Assembly (NCBI RefSeq): GCF_004365635.1
Contig: NZ_SOBH01000001.1
Span: forward strand, 620,001-684,000
Length of the DNA stretch: 64,000 bases
Direction of reading: 5' to 3'
Source of the DNA: Litoreibacter halocynthiae
GTDB lineage: Bacteria > Pseudomonadota > Alphaproteobacteria > Rhodobacterales > Rhodobacteraceae
In this document: piece by piece, positions 18,489 to 25,522 of the stretch
Layout of the letters: each line of letters starts with the position of its first letter
Position numbering within the stretch: position 1 is the first letter of the stretch
Position numbers and translations under genes: made by a program
The notes under the pieces: model-generated
What the model was told of the DNA's origin: nothing
Seen by the model: the letters and a program-made list of their open reading frames with translations, nothing else
The model's database searches: none

Positions 18489-19280
18489 TCAGCCTCTGCG
18501 ACTTATTCCGGTTCGGGCGGGGTTATATCCCCACAGCGCAGCTGCGGTGAACATGCTTGTCACGAGCACTGTCCAAAGGAAGGCAGGTCCGTTGAAGCTG
18601 GCATAAAGCGCGAAGCGGATTAGCTCCACGGCGTGTGTAAACGGATTAAACGCGCAAATTGTGTAGAGCAGTTCCGAGGACTCCGCCATTTTCCAAAGTG
18701 GGTAAAGTGCGGAAGAGAGGAAGAACATCGGGAATATTACGAAGTTCATCACGCCAGCAAAGTTTTCCAATTGCTTGATAAAGCTCGACAAAAGCAGACC
18801 AAGCGCCCCAAGCATGACCCCTGCCACGACCAGCGCGGGCAGGACCGTGACATATCCGATAGCAGGCATGGTGATATCGAAAGCGGCTGCAATTGCCAGA
18901 AATGCATAGGCTTGCAGAACCGAGATGATGGTGGAGCCGAGGAGCTTGCAAAACAACAACCACCATCGTGGCAACGGGCTAGTCAGAAGGAGTTTCATCG
19001 AGCCCATTTCGCGGTCGTAAACTAAACTAAGAGAGGATTGCATCCCGTTGAAAAGAAGGATCATTCCGCACAATCCGGGCACGATGTAAGTCTCGTAGGT
19101 GATGTAGGTCTGGTAGGGCGGGATAATGCTCAGGCCAAGTGCAGCGCGGAACCCAGCGGCGAACACCAACAGCCAGATGAGCGGGCGGACAAGTGCTGCA
19201 ACGAAGCGCTCGCGCTGGTGGATGAAACGCAACGCCTCGCGGGTAACGATGGCGCGCAGGGAGGTCAGGTAGGGGCTCAT
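18489..19280 (-). CDS. pedC: ABC-2-type permease, PedC family, of the quinoprotein-associated transporter
   Basis: 263 residues with six predicted membrane segments, of the ABC-2 membrane family normally seen in exporters. It resembles PedC, the permease of the PedA1A2BC system of Pseudomonas putida (reported to support lanthanide-dependent alcohol growth), and the LutF-type permease of methylotrophs. It is last in a five-gene operon (PQQ-type binding protein, YVTN propeller, small periplasmic protein, ATPase, permease) and overlaps the ATPase gene by four bases (ATGA). The direction of transport cannot be told from sequence; an ABC-2 fold paired with binding-protein-like partners is unusual. 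Confidence 0.85.
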   Translation of the reverse strand: MSPYLTSLRAIVTREALRFIHQRERFVAALVRPLIWLLVFAAGFRAALGLSIIPPYQTYITYETYIVPGLCGMILLFNGMQSSLSLVYDREMGSMKLLLTSPLPRWWLLFCKLLGSTIISVLQAYAFLAIAAAFDITMPAIGYVTVLPALVVAGVMLGALGLLLSSFIKQLENFAGVMNFVIFPMFFLSSALYPLWKMAESSELLYTICAFNPFTHAVELIRFALYASFNGPAFLWTVLVTSMFTAAALWGYNPARTGISRRG

Positions 19281-19993
19281 ACTGTCGCCGCGGTGAGGTT
19301 TAGAAACCTGCTTTGCAGCGGGGCTTTACCGCTTATGTCACGCGCTGTTCCATCGGCCAGAATACGTGCTTGATGGAGGATAATGAGCCTATCGTCATCG
19401 CGCACTTCATCGGTTAGGTGGGTCGCCCAAAGGATTGTTGTACCGTCAGCGGTCAAGTCATGAACGTGACTTGTGATGGAGGCCCGTGCGGCGGCATCAA
19501 GGCCGACCGTTGGCTCGTCAAGCAGCAAAACCATGGGGTTATGGATCAAAGCTCGTGCGATTTCTGCGCGACGTTTGTGGCCACCGTTTAACGTGCGGGC
19601 CTTCTCGTCGGCGCGTTCCAGCATGCCTAGTCGGTCCAGTGATGCATCAATGCGGCGCGTTGCGTCAGCGCCGGATATGCCATGGAGCGCTGCGAAGTAA
19701 GACAGGTTCTGGCGCACTGTCAGGTCTAGATCCAAAGTGGTTTGCTGGAAGACAATCCCAAGCTGTGCCAATGCCTTGCGCGGCGATCGTGACAGATCGT
19801 GACCTGCGATCTCAATTTGCCCGTTCGGTGACACGAACAGTCGCGTCAGCAAGTTGAACAGCGTGGATTTTCCAGCTCCGTTCGGACCCAGCAGGGCGCA
19901 GAACTTGCCTTTCTCCAACTCGAAACTCACCTCGTCCAACGCGGTCTTCGCGCCGTAGTGATAGCTAAGATTGGAGACCTTCAGTCCAGTCAT
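19277..19993 (-). CDS. pedB: ABC transporter ATP-binding protein, PedB family (quinoprotein-associated)
   Basis: 238 residues. Walker A GPNGAGKST near residues 36-44, Q-loop VFQQTTLD near 82-89, Walker B VLLLDEPTVGLD near 157-168 and switch His in WATHLTDE. The signature is degenerate: LNGGHKRR instead of LSGGQ, as in DrrA-like ATPases that work with ABC-2 permeases. It overlaps both neighbours by four bases (ATGA junctions at 19277-19280 and 19990-19993), so the operon is tightly coupled. It drives the PedC-like permease. Role by homology: lanthanide or PQQ-alcohol-linked transport. Confidence 0.88.
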   Translation of the reverse strand: MTGLKVSNLSYHYGAKTALDEVSFELEKGKFCALLGPNGAGKSTLFNLLTRLFVSPNGQIEIAGHDLSRSPRKALAQLGIVFQQTTLDLDLTVRQNLSYFAALHGISGADATRRIDASLDRLGMLERADEKARTLNGGHKRRAEIARALIHNPMVLLLDEPTVGLDAAARASITSHVHDLTADGTTILWATHLTDEVRDDDRLIILHQARILADGTARDISGKAPLQSRFLNLTAATV

Positions 19994-20412
19994 TCGATGG
20001 TGATTTCAACGCGTTGGGTTTCGCCAGTCGTCCCCGGTATTTTCAGATAATAACGTCCCGGCTTGATTGCCACGAACCCTATTTCCATTTCACCAGCTTC
20101 GTCAAATTCGATGCTGTCGAGGCCGAGAGGGCGGATTTCCAATCCTTCCACCACAATTTCGTCGATCCAGATCGCCCGAAAGAACTCTGGCCCGACCAAA
20201 GCCAGTTCCTGCGATCCGTCACCTTGGATCTCGAATTCGTAATATGTGCCGGATTTCAGAACCCAAGGGGCATCGGATAGTGGTGCGCCCGATGACAGGA
20301 TAATTGGTGGCAGGTCTTCTTTGTTCTTGCCGGAGAGCAGTCCGGCTGCGCCAAAGCCTTCTGCATGTACTGCGGAGGTGGCGAGGATGAGGGCCAGGAG
20401 AACTGAGCGCAT
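19990..20412 (-). CDS. Small acidic periplasmic protein of unknown function in the ped operon
   Basis: 140 residues with a signal peptide (about 1-17, AVHA-E). The mature part is predicted to be mostly beta strand and is clearly acidic, with clusters such as IDEIVVEGLE and SIEFDEAGEMEIGF and a closing KPGRYYLKIPG. The C-terminal half resembles a cupredoxin or Ig-like sandwich, but I see no copper-site pattern. I do not recognise a named family. It lies between the YVTN propeller gene (45 nt upstream) and the ATPase (four-base overlap), so it should be a working part of the transporter, perhaps a periplasmic ligand or metal binder. Ribosome site GAAAGGAAACTCC precedes the ATG. Confidence 0.75.
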   Translation of the reverse strand: MRSVLLALILATSAVHAEGFGAAGLLSGKNKEDLPPIILSSGAPLSDAPWVLKSGTYYEFEIQGDGSQELALVGPEFFRAIWIDEIVVEGLEIRPLGLDSIEFDEAGEMEIGFVAIKPGRYYLKIPGTTGETQRVEITIE

Positions 20413-20457
20413 GGAGTTTCCTTTCGAAGTTGGTGAGGAAATTCAGGAAGGTGGTCC

Positions 20458-21432
20458 CTAGGGGCGAAACGCTGCGCCCCAAGGAAAACGACCAACCTTG
20501 ATGGATTTGAGTGCTTTGCGTGAAGCGACGTCAACAACGGTGACGTCGCCGGACACGCCGTTCGTCGTGAACAGTTGCGATCTGTCGGCGTTGAAGGCCA
20601 TGTGCCAGACGCGGCGGCCGACAAGGATGTAATCTTCGACCTCATACGTCGCAGCATTCACAACAGCGAGGTGATTTGAGGGGCCGAGAGCAACAAAGGC
20701 GTGTGTGTCGCCTTCGGTAAATTCGAAGCCGACTGGTTGAACGCGATCAGGATGAACGCCTTGAACCTCAAAGCTGATTTTCGCCTTCTCGGTTTGCGTC
20801 GCCGTGTCGAAAACAGTGATCGTGCCACCAATCTCCGAGCTGACCCACATCTCGGAGCCATCCTTGACGAACTCGGCGTGACGCGGGCGGCTGTCGACCA
20901 AGGTATTTGCGAATAACTGCTGGGTCGCGGTGTCGATCCAATGCGCCATATTCGTGGTTTCGGAGGTGGTAATCGCGACCTTGCCATCGGGGGAAACAGC
21001 CATTCCTTCCGGCTCCACGCCGACGTCGATTTGCGCAACGACCTTGCGGCTTTCTACGTCGACCACCGTGGTAATCGCGTCGTCTTCATTGGCGATATAG
21101 AGGTGTTTGTCATCTGGGTGTAGGACGAATTGTTCCGGGTCTTCGCCGGACGGAAGGTCATGAAGGATTTTGCCAGTGTTCGGGTCCATGACTTGCACCG
21201 CGTCACTGTCTGATGCGCATATATATACGCGTGAGAAGTCCTTGGAGAATGTAATCCCCCTCGGGCGCTCGCCAGTTTCGTAGGTTTGGATGACCTCCAA
21301 GGTTTCGGTTGAGATGACCGAGACGGTATCGTCTTTCTCGTTCGTGACCCAGATTTCACCGGCGTGGGTCGTCGTTGAGCAGAGCAAGAAGGCGGTGCCG
21401 CCTGCGATGACATGTTTTGAGATGGGGAGCAT
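20458..21432 (-). CDS. Periplasmic YVTN beta-propeller protein, quinoprotein/ped-associated
   Basis: 324 residues with a signal peptide (about 1-25, THAG). Seven WD/YVTN-like blades repeat at about 42-residue intervals (EIWVTNEKDDTVSV, RVYICASDSDAVQV, HLYIANEDDAITTV, EMWVSSEIGGTITV, QLFTTNGVSGDVTV). This is the PQQ-associated beta-propeller family found in the Ped and Lut operons. I start it at ATG 21432, whose first base is the last base of the upstream TAA (TAATG), which implies coupled translation; an ATG 18 bases upstream would lengthen the leader. It probably acts as a periplasmic partner of the transporter. Confidence 0.87.
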   Translation of the reverse strand: MLPISKHVIAGGTAFLLCSTTTHAGEIWVTNEKDDTVSVISTETLEVIQTYETGERPRGITFSKDFSRVYICASDSDAVQVMDPNTGKILHDLPSGEDPEQFVLHPDDKHLYIANEDDAITTVVDVESRKVVAQIDVGVEPEGMAVSPDGKVAITTSETTNMAHWIDTATQQLFANTLVDSRPRHAEFVKDGSEMWVSSEIGGTITVFDTATQTEKAKISFEVQGVHPDRVQPVGFEFTEGDTHAFVALGPSNHLAVVNAATYEVEDYILVGRRVWHMAFNADRSQLFTTNGVSGDVTVVDVASRKALKSIKVGRFPWGAAFRP

Positions 21433-22592
21433 TATTGGAAGGCCTCGCATTGGCTTTCGGGGCGATCGAGCCCCAGTGAATCAAGTTCGTTCGTTTGGTG
21501 CAGAAACCCTTCAAGCGGGGCTTGGGCCACCAAGGCGCGCGGGTGGGCGATGGCGATGGGTTGGCGTAGTTGCCCGTTCCATGCGCGATAGGTGAGCGGG
21601 CGGCCTTTGAAACCGGCAAGCTCGAAACTGTCAGACAGAATGTAGCTCCGCAGCGTGTCGGGGTCCGCGCTATTGGTGCGTGTCACGGCTTCGCCCAAGC
21701 TGCGCATGGCGGCCCAAGCGGCATAGTCTTGCGAAGCCATGTCGCGTGCGTGGGCCTCGGAGAAACGGCTTTGTAGTTGCGCCGCACCCCACTGCTCGAT
21801 CACGGGGGACCACGTGACGGCAGACAACCCTTCGGAACCCACAACAGGGCGCGCCTCCCAAGTGTTATACAAAACGTAGCGACCGAAATCGTGCAACTCA
21901 TCCGCCACGATCAAGGCGTCGTAGTCGCCGAGGTCTTGCGTGAACAAAGGAATTTCCTGAGACGCCGTGCGGCGCATGTCGGCATCAAACGCCCAAGACT
22001 TTTCTTCGGATAGCGCCATCCCGAACTTCTTGAGAGAGCGGCGCATGGCTTCGGCATAGGCTTGGTCTTGCGCATAGCTGCCAGAGATCATCACCAGATC
22101 GTCCCAGCGTCTTTGGACGAAAAACTGCGCCAACGCGTCGGTACGCATCGCGTCGGAAGGCAAGCTGTGCAGAAGGTTGGCACGACACTCTGTGTCACGC
22201 AATGAAAGCTCCCCGGCAGATGTGTTGAACAAGATAGCGCCCTGCGCCTCGGGCAGATCCGCGATTGCGGTGAGCGTCTCGGCGGGGGCGTCCAATAGAA
22301 TGAATGAGGTCGATTGCAGGAGATCGCGGGCGGGCTCCAAAGGGTCTTCTCCAATGGCCACTTCGACTTCGGTCAGGCGATAACCATGGCCAAGAAACTT
22401 GCCGGTGGTCAGATTGTCTTGCAGACCAGTTTGTGCGCCTGCCAAGCCAATGTTGGCAGGAACGGGATCGAGATTAGACAGTGTCGGAGGGCGGGGCGCT
22501 TCGACACTGAGATACCCAACATTCAGCGCAACGTCAGCCGATGCGCCTTGCCCGCAAAGCAAGGCGGTTGCCAGAATTATGACCCGATGCAT
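21432..22592 (-). CDS. Periplasmic ABC binding protein of the PQQ-dehydrogenase-associated family
   Basis: 386 residues with a signal peptide (about 1-19, GASA-D). The body follows the branched-chain amino-acid-type periplasmic-binding fold (LNVGYLSVEAPRPP, PANIGLAGAQTGLQDN, then VVGSEGLSAVTW), specifically the PQQ-associated binding-protein family of ped and lut loci. First gene of the five-gene minus-strand operon. The start ATG 22592 has the ribosome site GGGAGGACACTTT; the frame remains open for 30 codons upstream but without a signal peptide. By analogy with the Pseudomonas PedA1A2BC system it may bind a lanthanide complex or another cofactor precursor. Confidence 0.87.
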   Translation of the reverse strand: MHRVIILATALLCGQGASADVALNVGYLSVEAPRPPTLSNLDPVPANIGLAGAQTGLQDNLTTGKFLGHGYRLTEVEVAIGEDPLEPARDLLQSTSFILLDAPAETLTAIADLPEAQGAILFNTSAGELSLRDTECRANLLHSLPSDAMRTDALAQFFVQRRWDDLVMISGSYAQDQAYAEAMRRSLKKFGMALSEEKSWAFDADMRRTASQEIPLFTQDLGDYDALIVADELHDFGRYVLYNTWEARPVVGSEGLSAVTWSPVIEQWGAAQLQSRFSEAHARDMASQDYAAWAAMRSLGEAVTRTNSADPDTLRSYILSDSFELAGFKGRPLTYRAWNGQLRQPIAIAHPRALVAQAPLEGFLHQTNELDSLGLDRPESQCEAFQ

Positions 22593-22647
22593 AAAGTGTC
22601 CTCCCTTACCGTTGAGGCTAACAAGCCACTTACGAGCGGTCGAATGA

Positions 22648-22686
22648 GACTTTGGTCGCGAAGTCCGGCGGACCACAACCAAAGTC
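22648..22686. promoter_or_regulatory. Nested inverted repeat in the divergent ped operon / pedF promoter
   Basis: Outer arms GACTTTGGT (22648-22656) and ACCAAAGTC (22678-22686) are perfect 9-bp inverted repeats whose centres are about 30 bp apart. Inside lies GTCC-GGC-GGAC (22663-22673), centred within one base of the outer repeat. The left arm contains the TTGGTCG core seen upstream of exaA and of the cytochrome gene. The site is placed to control both the ped operon (start 22592, minus) and pedF (start 22757, plus). Confidence 0.5.
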
Positions 22687-22756
22687 CAATACCGCAGAGC
22701 ATCGGGCCTGTCATAAAAGCAGTTAAAGGGAAATGCGCCGTTCTGGGAGGACAGGA

Positions 22757-23455
22757 ATGCACAACACTTCGTTCAAAGGTTTATTGACTGCAGGTGCCGT
22801 CTTTGCGGCAACCACTTTGGCCTATGCACATGGGGATGTGAACCCGCAGCCCGTTGATACCGCAGGCTTGCCGGAGACGGGTGAGGAATGGTTGACAGAA
22901 AACCCTTACCGCGCCTCCGAAGTAGGGGAAGAGGTTTGGCGGAAAGCTGTCGAGATCGGCTCTTCCGGTTACAACCAGAACTGCGCGCGCTGCCACGGTT
23001 TGGAAGTGGTTTCAGGTGGCTTGGCCCCGGATTTGCGGTTCCTTGAGGCTGAAGAATACGGCGACGAATGGTACGTTGAGCGGTTCCGCACTGGTTATAC
23101 CCAAAACGGCATTACCAAAATGCCGGCATTCGGCGAACTGCTGGGACAGGATGCAGCCTGGGCCATCCGCACTTATATTGAGACCCGTCCTGACAGCGAT
23201 GCGATGGAAGAGGTCTCGGACGAGCTCAAGGAATTGCGTGACCAGTTGGCGGGCTATGCGACCGATGCGAATGGCGCAGACGCAGATGCGATCAGAGCGC
23301 GCTTGACCGAAATCGCAGGCAGTATCGAAACCCTGTCGGGCGCACCTGTTGCTGACTCGGTCGCGTATCGTGCGGCGAACCTCATTGATGGCACAACTGA
23401 TGCCTATAAATCGGCAGCGGAAACGCTGACCATCGGCCTGTCTGCAGCGCACTGA
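22757..23455 (+). CDS. pedF: Cytochrome c-550, PedF type
   Basis: 232 residues with a signal peptide (about 1-24, LAYA-H). The conserved start of the mature protein (HGDVNPQPVDTAGL) and EEWLTENPYR identify the PedF family of cytochromes that accept electrons from ExaA/PedE/PedH-type quinoproteins. One haem site C76-x-x-C79-H80 (CARCH) and a candidate Met ligand in TKMPAFG. The C-terminal 80 residues form an alanine-rich helical tail. Start ATG 22757 has GGGAGGACAGGA upstream. It precedes the MoxJ-like gene by two bases. Confidence 0.9.
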   Translation: MHNTSFKGLLTAGAVFAATTLAYAHGDVNPQPVDTAGLPETGEEWLTENPYRASEVGEEVWRKAVEIGSSGYNQNCARCHGLEVVSGGLAPDLRFLEAEEYGDEWYVERFRTGYTQNGITKMPAFGELLGQDAAWAIRTYIETRPDSDAMEEVSDELKELRDQLAGYATDANGADADAIRARLTEIAGSIETLSGAPVADSVAYRAANLIDGTTDAYKSAAETLTIGLSAAH

Positions 23456-23457
23456 CA

Positions 23458-24360
23458 ATGATGCGCGGCGTAAAGCGTCTCTCCCTGGTGGTTGTGGGCT
23501 TGCTCTTGGCGGGGCAGGCCCACGCTGCTGATCCCTGCGCAGACTATATCCCGCAAGAGCGCCCGCAAAATGTCGGGCGCGATGTTGTCGGGCAAGAACT
23601 AGATGTGCTGCAGGATCAAGGACACATGCTTTTTGCCGTTTATGCAGACTATCCACCCTACAGTTGGGAGGAGGCTGGCAAGGCGCAAGGCGTAGATGTC
23701 GAGATCGCCAAATTGATTGCGGCAGATTTGGGTATTGAGGCGCGGTTTAATTTTGTCGCCGCCGGTGAAAATCTAGAAGCCGACCTGCGCAACAATATCT
23801 GGGTGGGGCCAATCGTCGGGGGACGCATTTCCAACGTGATGATGCGGATCCCATATGACAGCGCTTTCAAGTGCCGCGTAGAGCAAGTGGTGTTCACAGG
23901 GCAATACGCGTCCGAGTCCATTGCGATTGCCTACGACAAACAGAGCTACCCTGACGAAAAGCCGGTGCCCGCCTATTTCAGGTTTGATCCTGTTGCAGTG
24001 GAGAACGACTCGATTTCTGACTTCTACCTGTCATCCTTTGCGGGTGGTCAGCTTGCCAATCACGTGCAGCGCTTCGCGGATATGGGACTTGCTATGGAGG
24101 CGCTCGTGGGTGGTCAGACCAAGGCTGCGATGGGCCCGTTGGCGCAACTGGAATTTGGACTAAACGACAGCACTGCGGTGCATCAACCACCTCTCGCAGG
24201 CTTCGCTGTAAGCAAGTGGACGCTGGGTGTGGCAGTGAATTTTCGCTACCGCCCCTTGTCTTACGCTGTTGATGACGCCATCAATTACGCGCTGCAAGAC
24301 GGTCGCATCGCGAAAATTTACGAAAGTTTCGGGCTGAGTTTTCAGCCCCCGGATCGCTGA
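23458..24360 (+). CDS. Quinoprotein-dehydrogenase-associated periplasmic binding protein (MoxJ-like)
   Basis: 300 residues with a signal peptide (about 1-23, AHAA-D). It has the extracellular solute-binding family 3 fold (YADYPPYSWEEAGKAQGVDVEIAK near residues 61-84), as in the MoxJ/XoxJ-like family that accompanies PQQ dehydrogenases and is thought to activate or load them rather than import a solute. It starts two bases after the pedF stop, so both are in one operon. Two adjacent ATG codons (23458 and 23461) could serve as start. No transporter partner is needed if it works as an accessory protein. Confidence 0.87.
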   Translation: MMRGVKRLSLVVVGLLLAGQAHAADPCADYIPQERPQNVGRDVVGQELDVLQDQGHMLFAVYADYPPYSWEEAGKAQGVDVEIAKLIAADLGIEARFNFVAAGENLEADLRNNIWVGPIVGGRISNVMMRIPYDSAFKCRVEQVVFTGQYASESIAIAYDKQSYPDEKPVPAYFRFDPVAVENDSISDFYLSSFAGGQLANHVQRFADMGLAMEALVGGQTKAAMGPLAQLEFGLNDSTAVHQPPLAGFAVSKWTLGVAVNFRYRPLSYAVDDAINYALQDGRIAKIYESFGLSFQPPDR

Positions 24361-24447
24361 TGCTGCAAGCGCTTCTACGCCCTTAGTCTCATAGGCGGGG
24401 GCAGGACGTGAACGTAGATTAGCCACAACAAGGAAACGGAATCTGCC

Positions 24448-24969
24448 ATGAATTTGAGTGACAGCCGAGAAATCAACGCTGATGTGGCCACCGTATGGGC
24501 CGCATTGCTGGACCCAGAAGTTTTGAAAGCCTGCGTGCCGGGATGCCAGGAAATGACCGGCTCTGCCGACGAAGGCTTTGAGGCGACAGTCGTGCAGAAG
24601 GTGGGGCCGGTGAAGGCGACCTTCAAAGGTGCCGTGCAGATGAGCGAGATTGTCGAGCCGGTGAGCATGACGATTTCGGGCGAAGGCAAAGGTGGTGCCG
24701 CTGGATTTGCCAAGGGTGGCGCTGATGTGCGTCTAGAGGCGCAGGGCGATAGCACCATTTTGCACTATGAGGTGGAGGCCAAGGTTGGCGGCAAGCTCGC
24801 GCAACTTGGCTCTCGCATCATTGACGGGTTCGCCAAGAAGATGGCGGATCAGTTCTTCAATAATTTCCAGGACGCCGTTGGCGCACCCGTCGCGGGCGAA
24901 GAGGAAGACGCCGCAGGTGGCAATGATGAGACAAAGAAAAAGGGCTGGTTCAAACGGCTGGTAAGCTGA
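24448..24969 (+). CDS. coxG: CoxG-family SRPBCC protein
   Basis: 173 residues, SRPBCC/CoxG fold (MNLSDSREINADVATVWAAL at the start, PGCQEMTG near residues 31-38, EAKVGGKLAQLGSRIIDGFA near 111-130). The C terminus has a flexible acidic stretch and a basic amphipathic end (KKKGWFKRLVS) that could touch the membrane. In Oligotropha CoxG helps attach CO dehydrogenase to the membrane. Here it leads the cox operon, 42 bases before coxS. Its role for a form II enzyme is not established. Confidence 0.88.
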   Translation: MNLSDSREINADVATVWAALLDPEVLKACVPGCQEMTGSADEGFEATVVQKVGPVKATFKGAVQMSEIVEPVSMTISGEGKGGAAGFAKGGADVRLEAQGDSTILHYEVEAKVGGKLAQLGSRIIDGFAKKMADQFFNNFQDAVGAPVAGEEEDAAGGNDETKKKGWFKRLVS

Positions 24970-25011
24970 CGGATCGCGCCTGCAAGACAAAGATATCCAA
25001 GGGAGGATAGG

Positions 25012-25497
25012 ATGACCAAAGTAACGATGACCATCAACGGCAAGTCCGTCTCGGGTGAGGTGGAGGGGCGCACGCTGCTGTCCTCTTTCTTGCGCGAAGA
25101 CCTGCACCTGACCGGTACACATATCGGCTGCGACACCTCGCAATGCGGGGCCTGCGTTGTTCATGTGGACGGCAAGCCGGTGAAGTCCTGCACCATGTTC
25201 GCGGCGGAAGCCGACGGGGCTGATGTGGCAACCATCGAAGGTCAGGCCAACGCGGATGGTTCACTGAACGTGATCCAAGCGGCGTTTCAAGAGCATCACG
25301 GGTTGCAATGCGGCTTCTGCACACCGGGCATGGTGATGTCTGCGGCAGCTTTGCTGAAGGACAACCCCAAGCCGTCAGAGGCCGAGGTGCGCGAGTATCT
25401 TGAAGGCAACATCTGCCGCTGCACGGGCTACCACAACATCGTCAAGGCAATCATGGCCGCGTCCGGACAGGACGTCAGCGCCATCGCCGCCGAATAA
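25012..25497 (+). CDS. coxS: Molybdenum hydroxylase small [2Fe-2S] subunit (CoxS)
   Basis: 161 residues. A plant-type ferredoxin domain carries C40, C45, C48 and C60; an all-helical domain carries C100, C103, C135 and C137 (GFCTPGM, then CRCTGYHNI). These hold the two [2Fe-2S] clusters that move electrons from the Mo centre to FAD. It belongs to the xanthine-oxidase family and is part of the coxG-S-L-M operon, with the ribosome site GGGAGGATAGG before the ATG. The cofactor pattern is complete. Confidence 0.93.
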   Translation: MTKVTMTINGKSVSGEVEGRTLLSSFLREDLHLTGTHIGCDTSQCGACVVHVDGKPVKSCTMFAAEADGADVATIEGQANADGSLNVIQAAFQEHHGLQCGFCTPGMVMSAAALLKDNPKPSEAEVREYLEGNICRCTGYHNIVKAIMAASGQDVSAIAAE

Positions 25498-25522
25498 TAC
25501 AGATAATTAGGGAGGAATTTTC

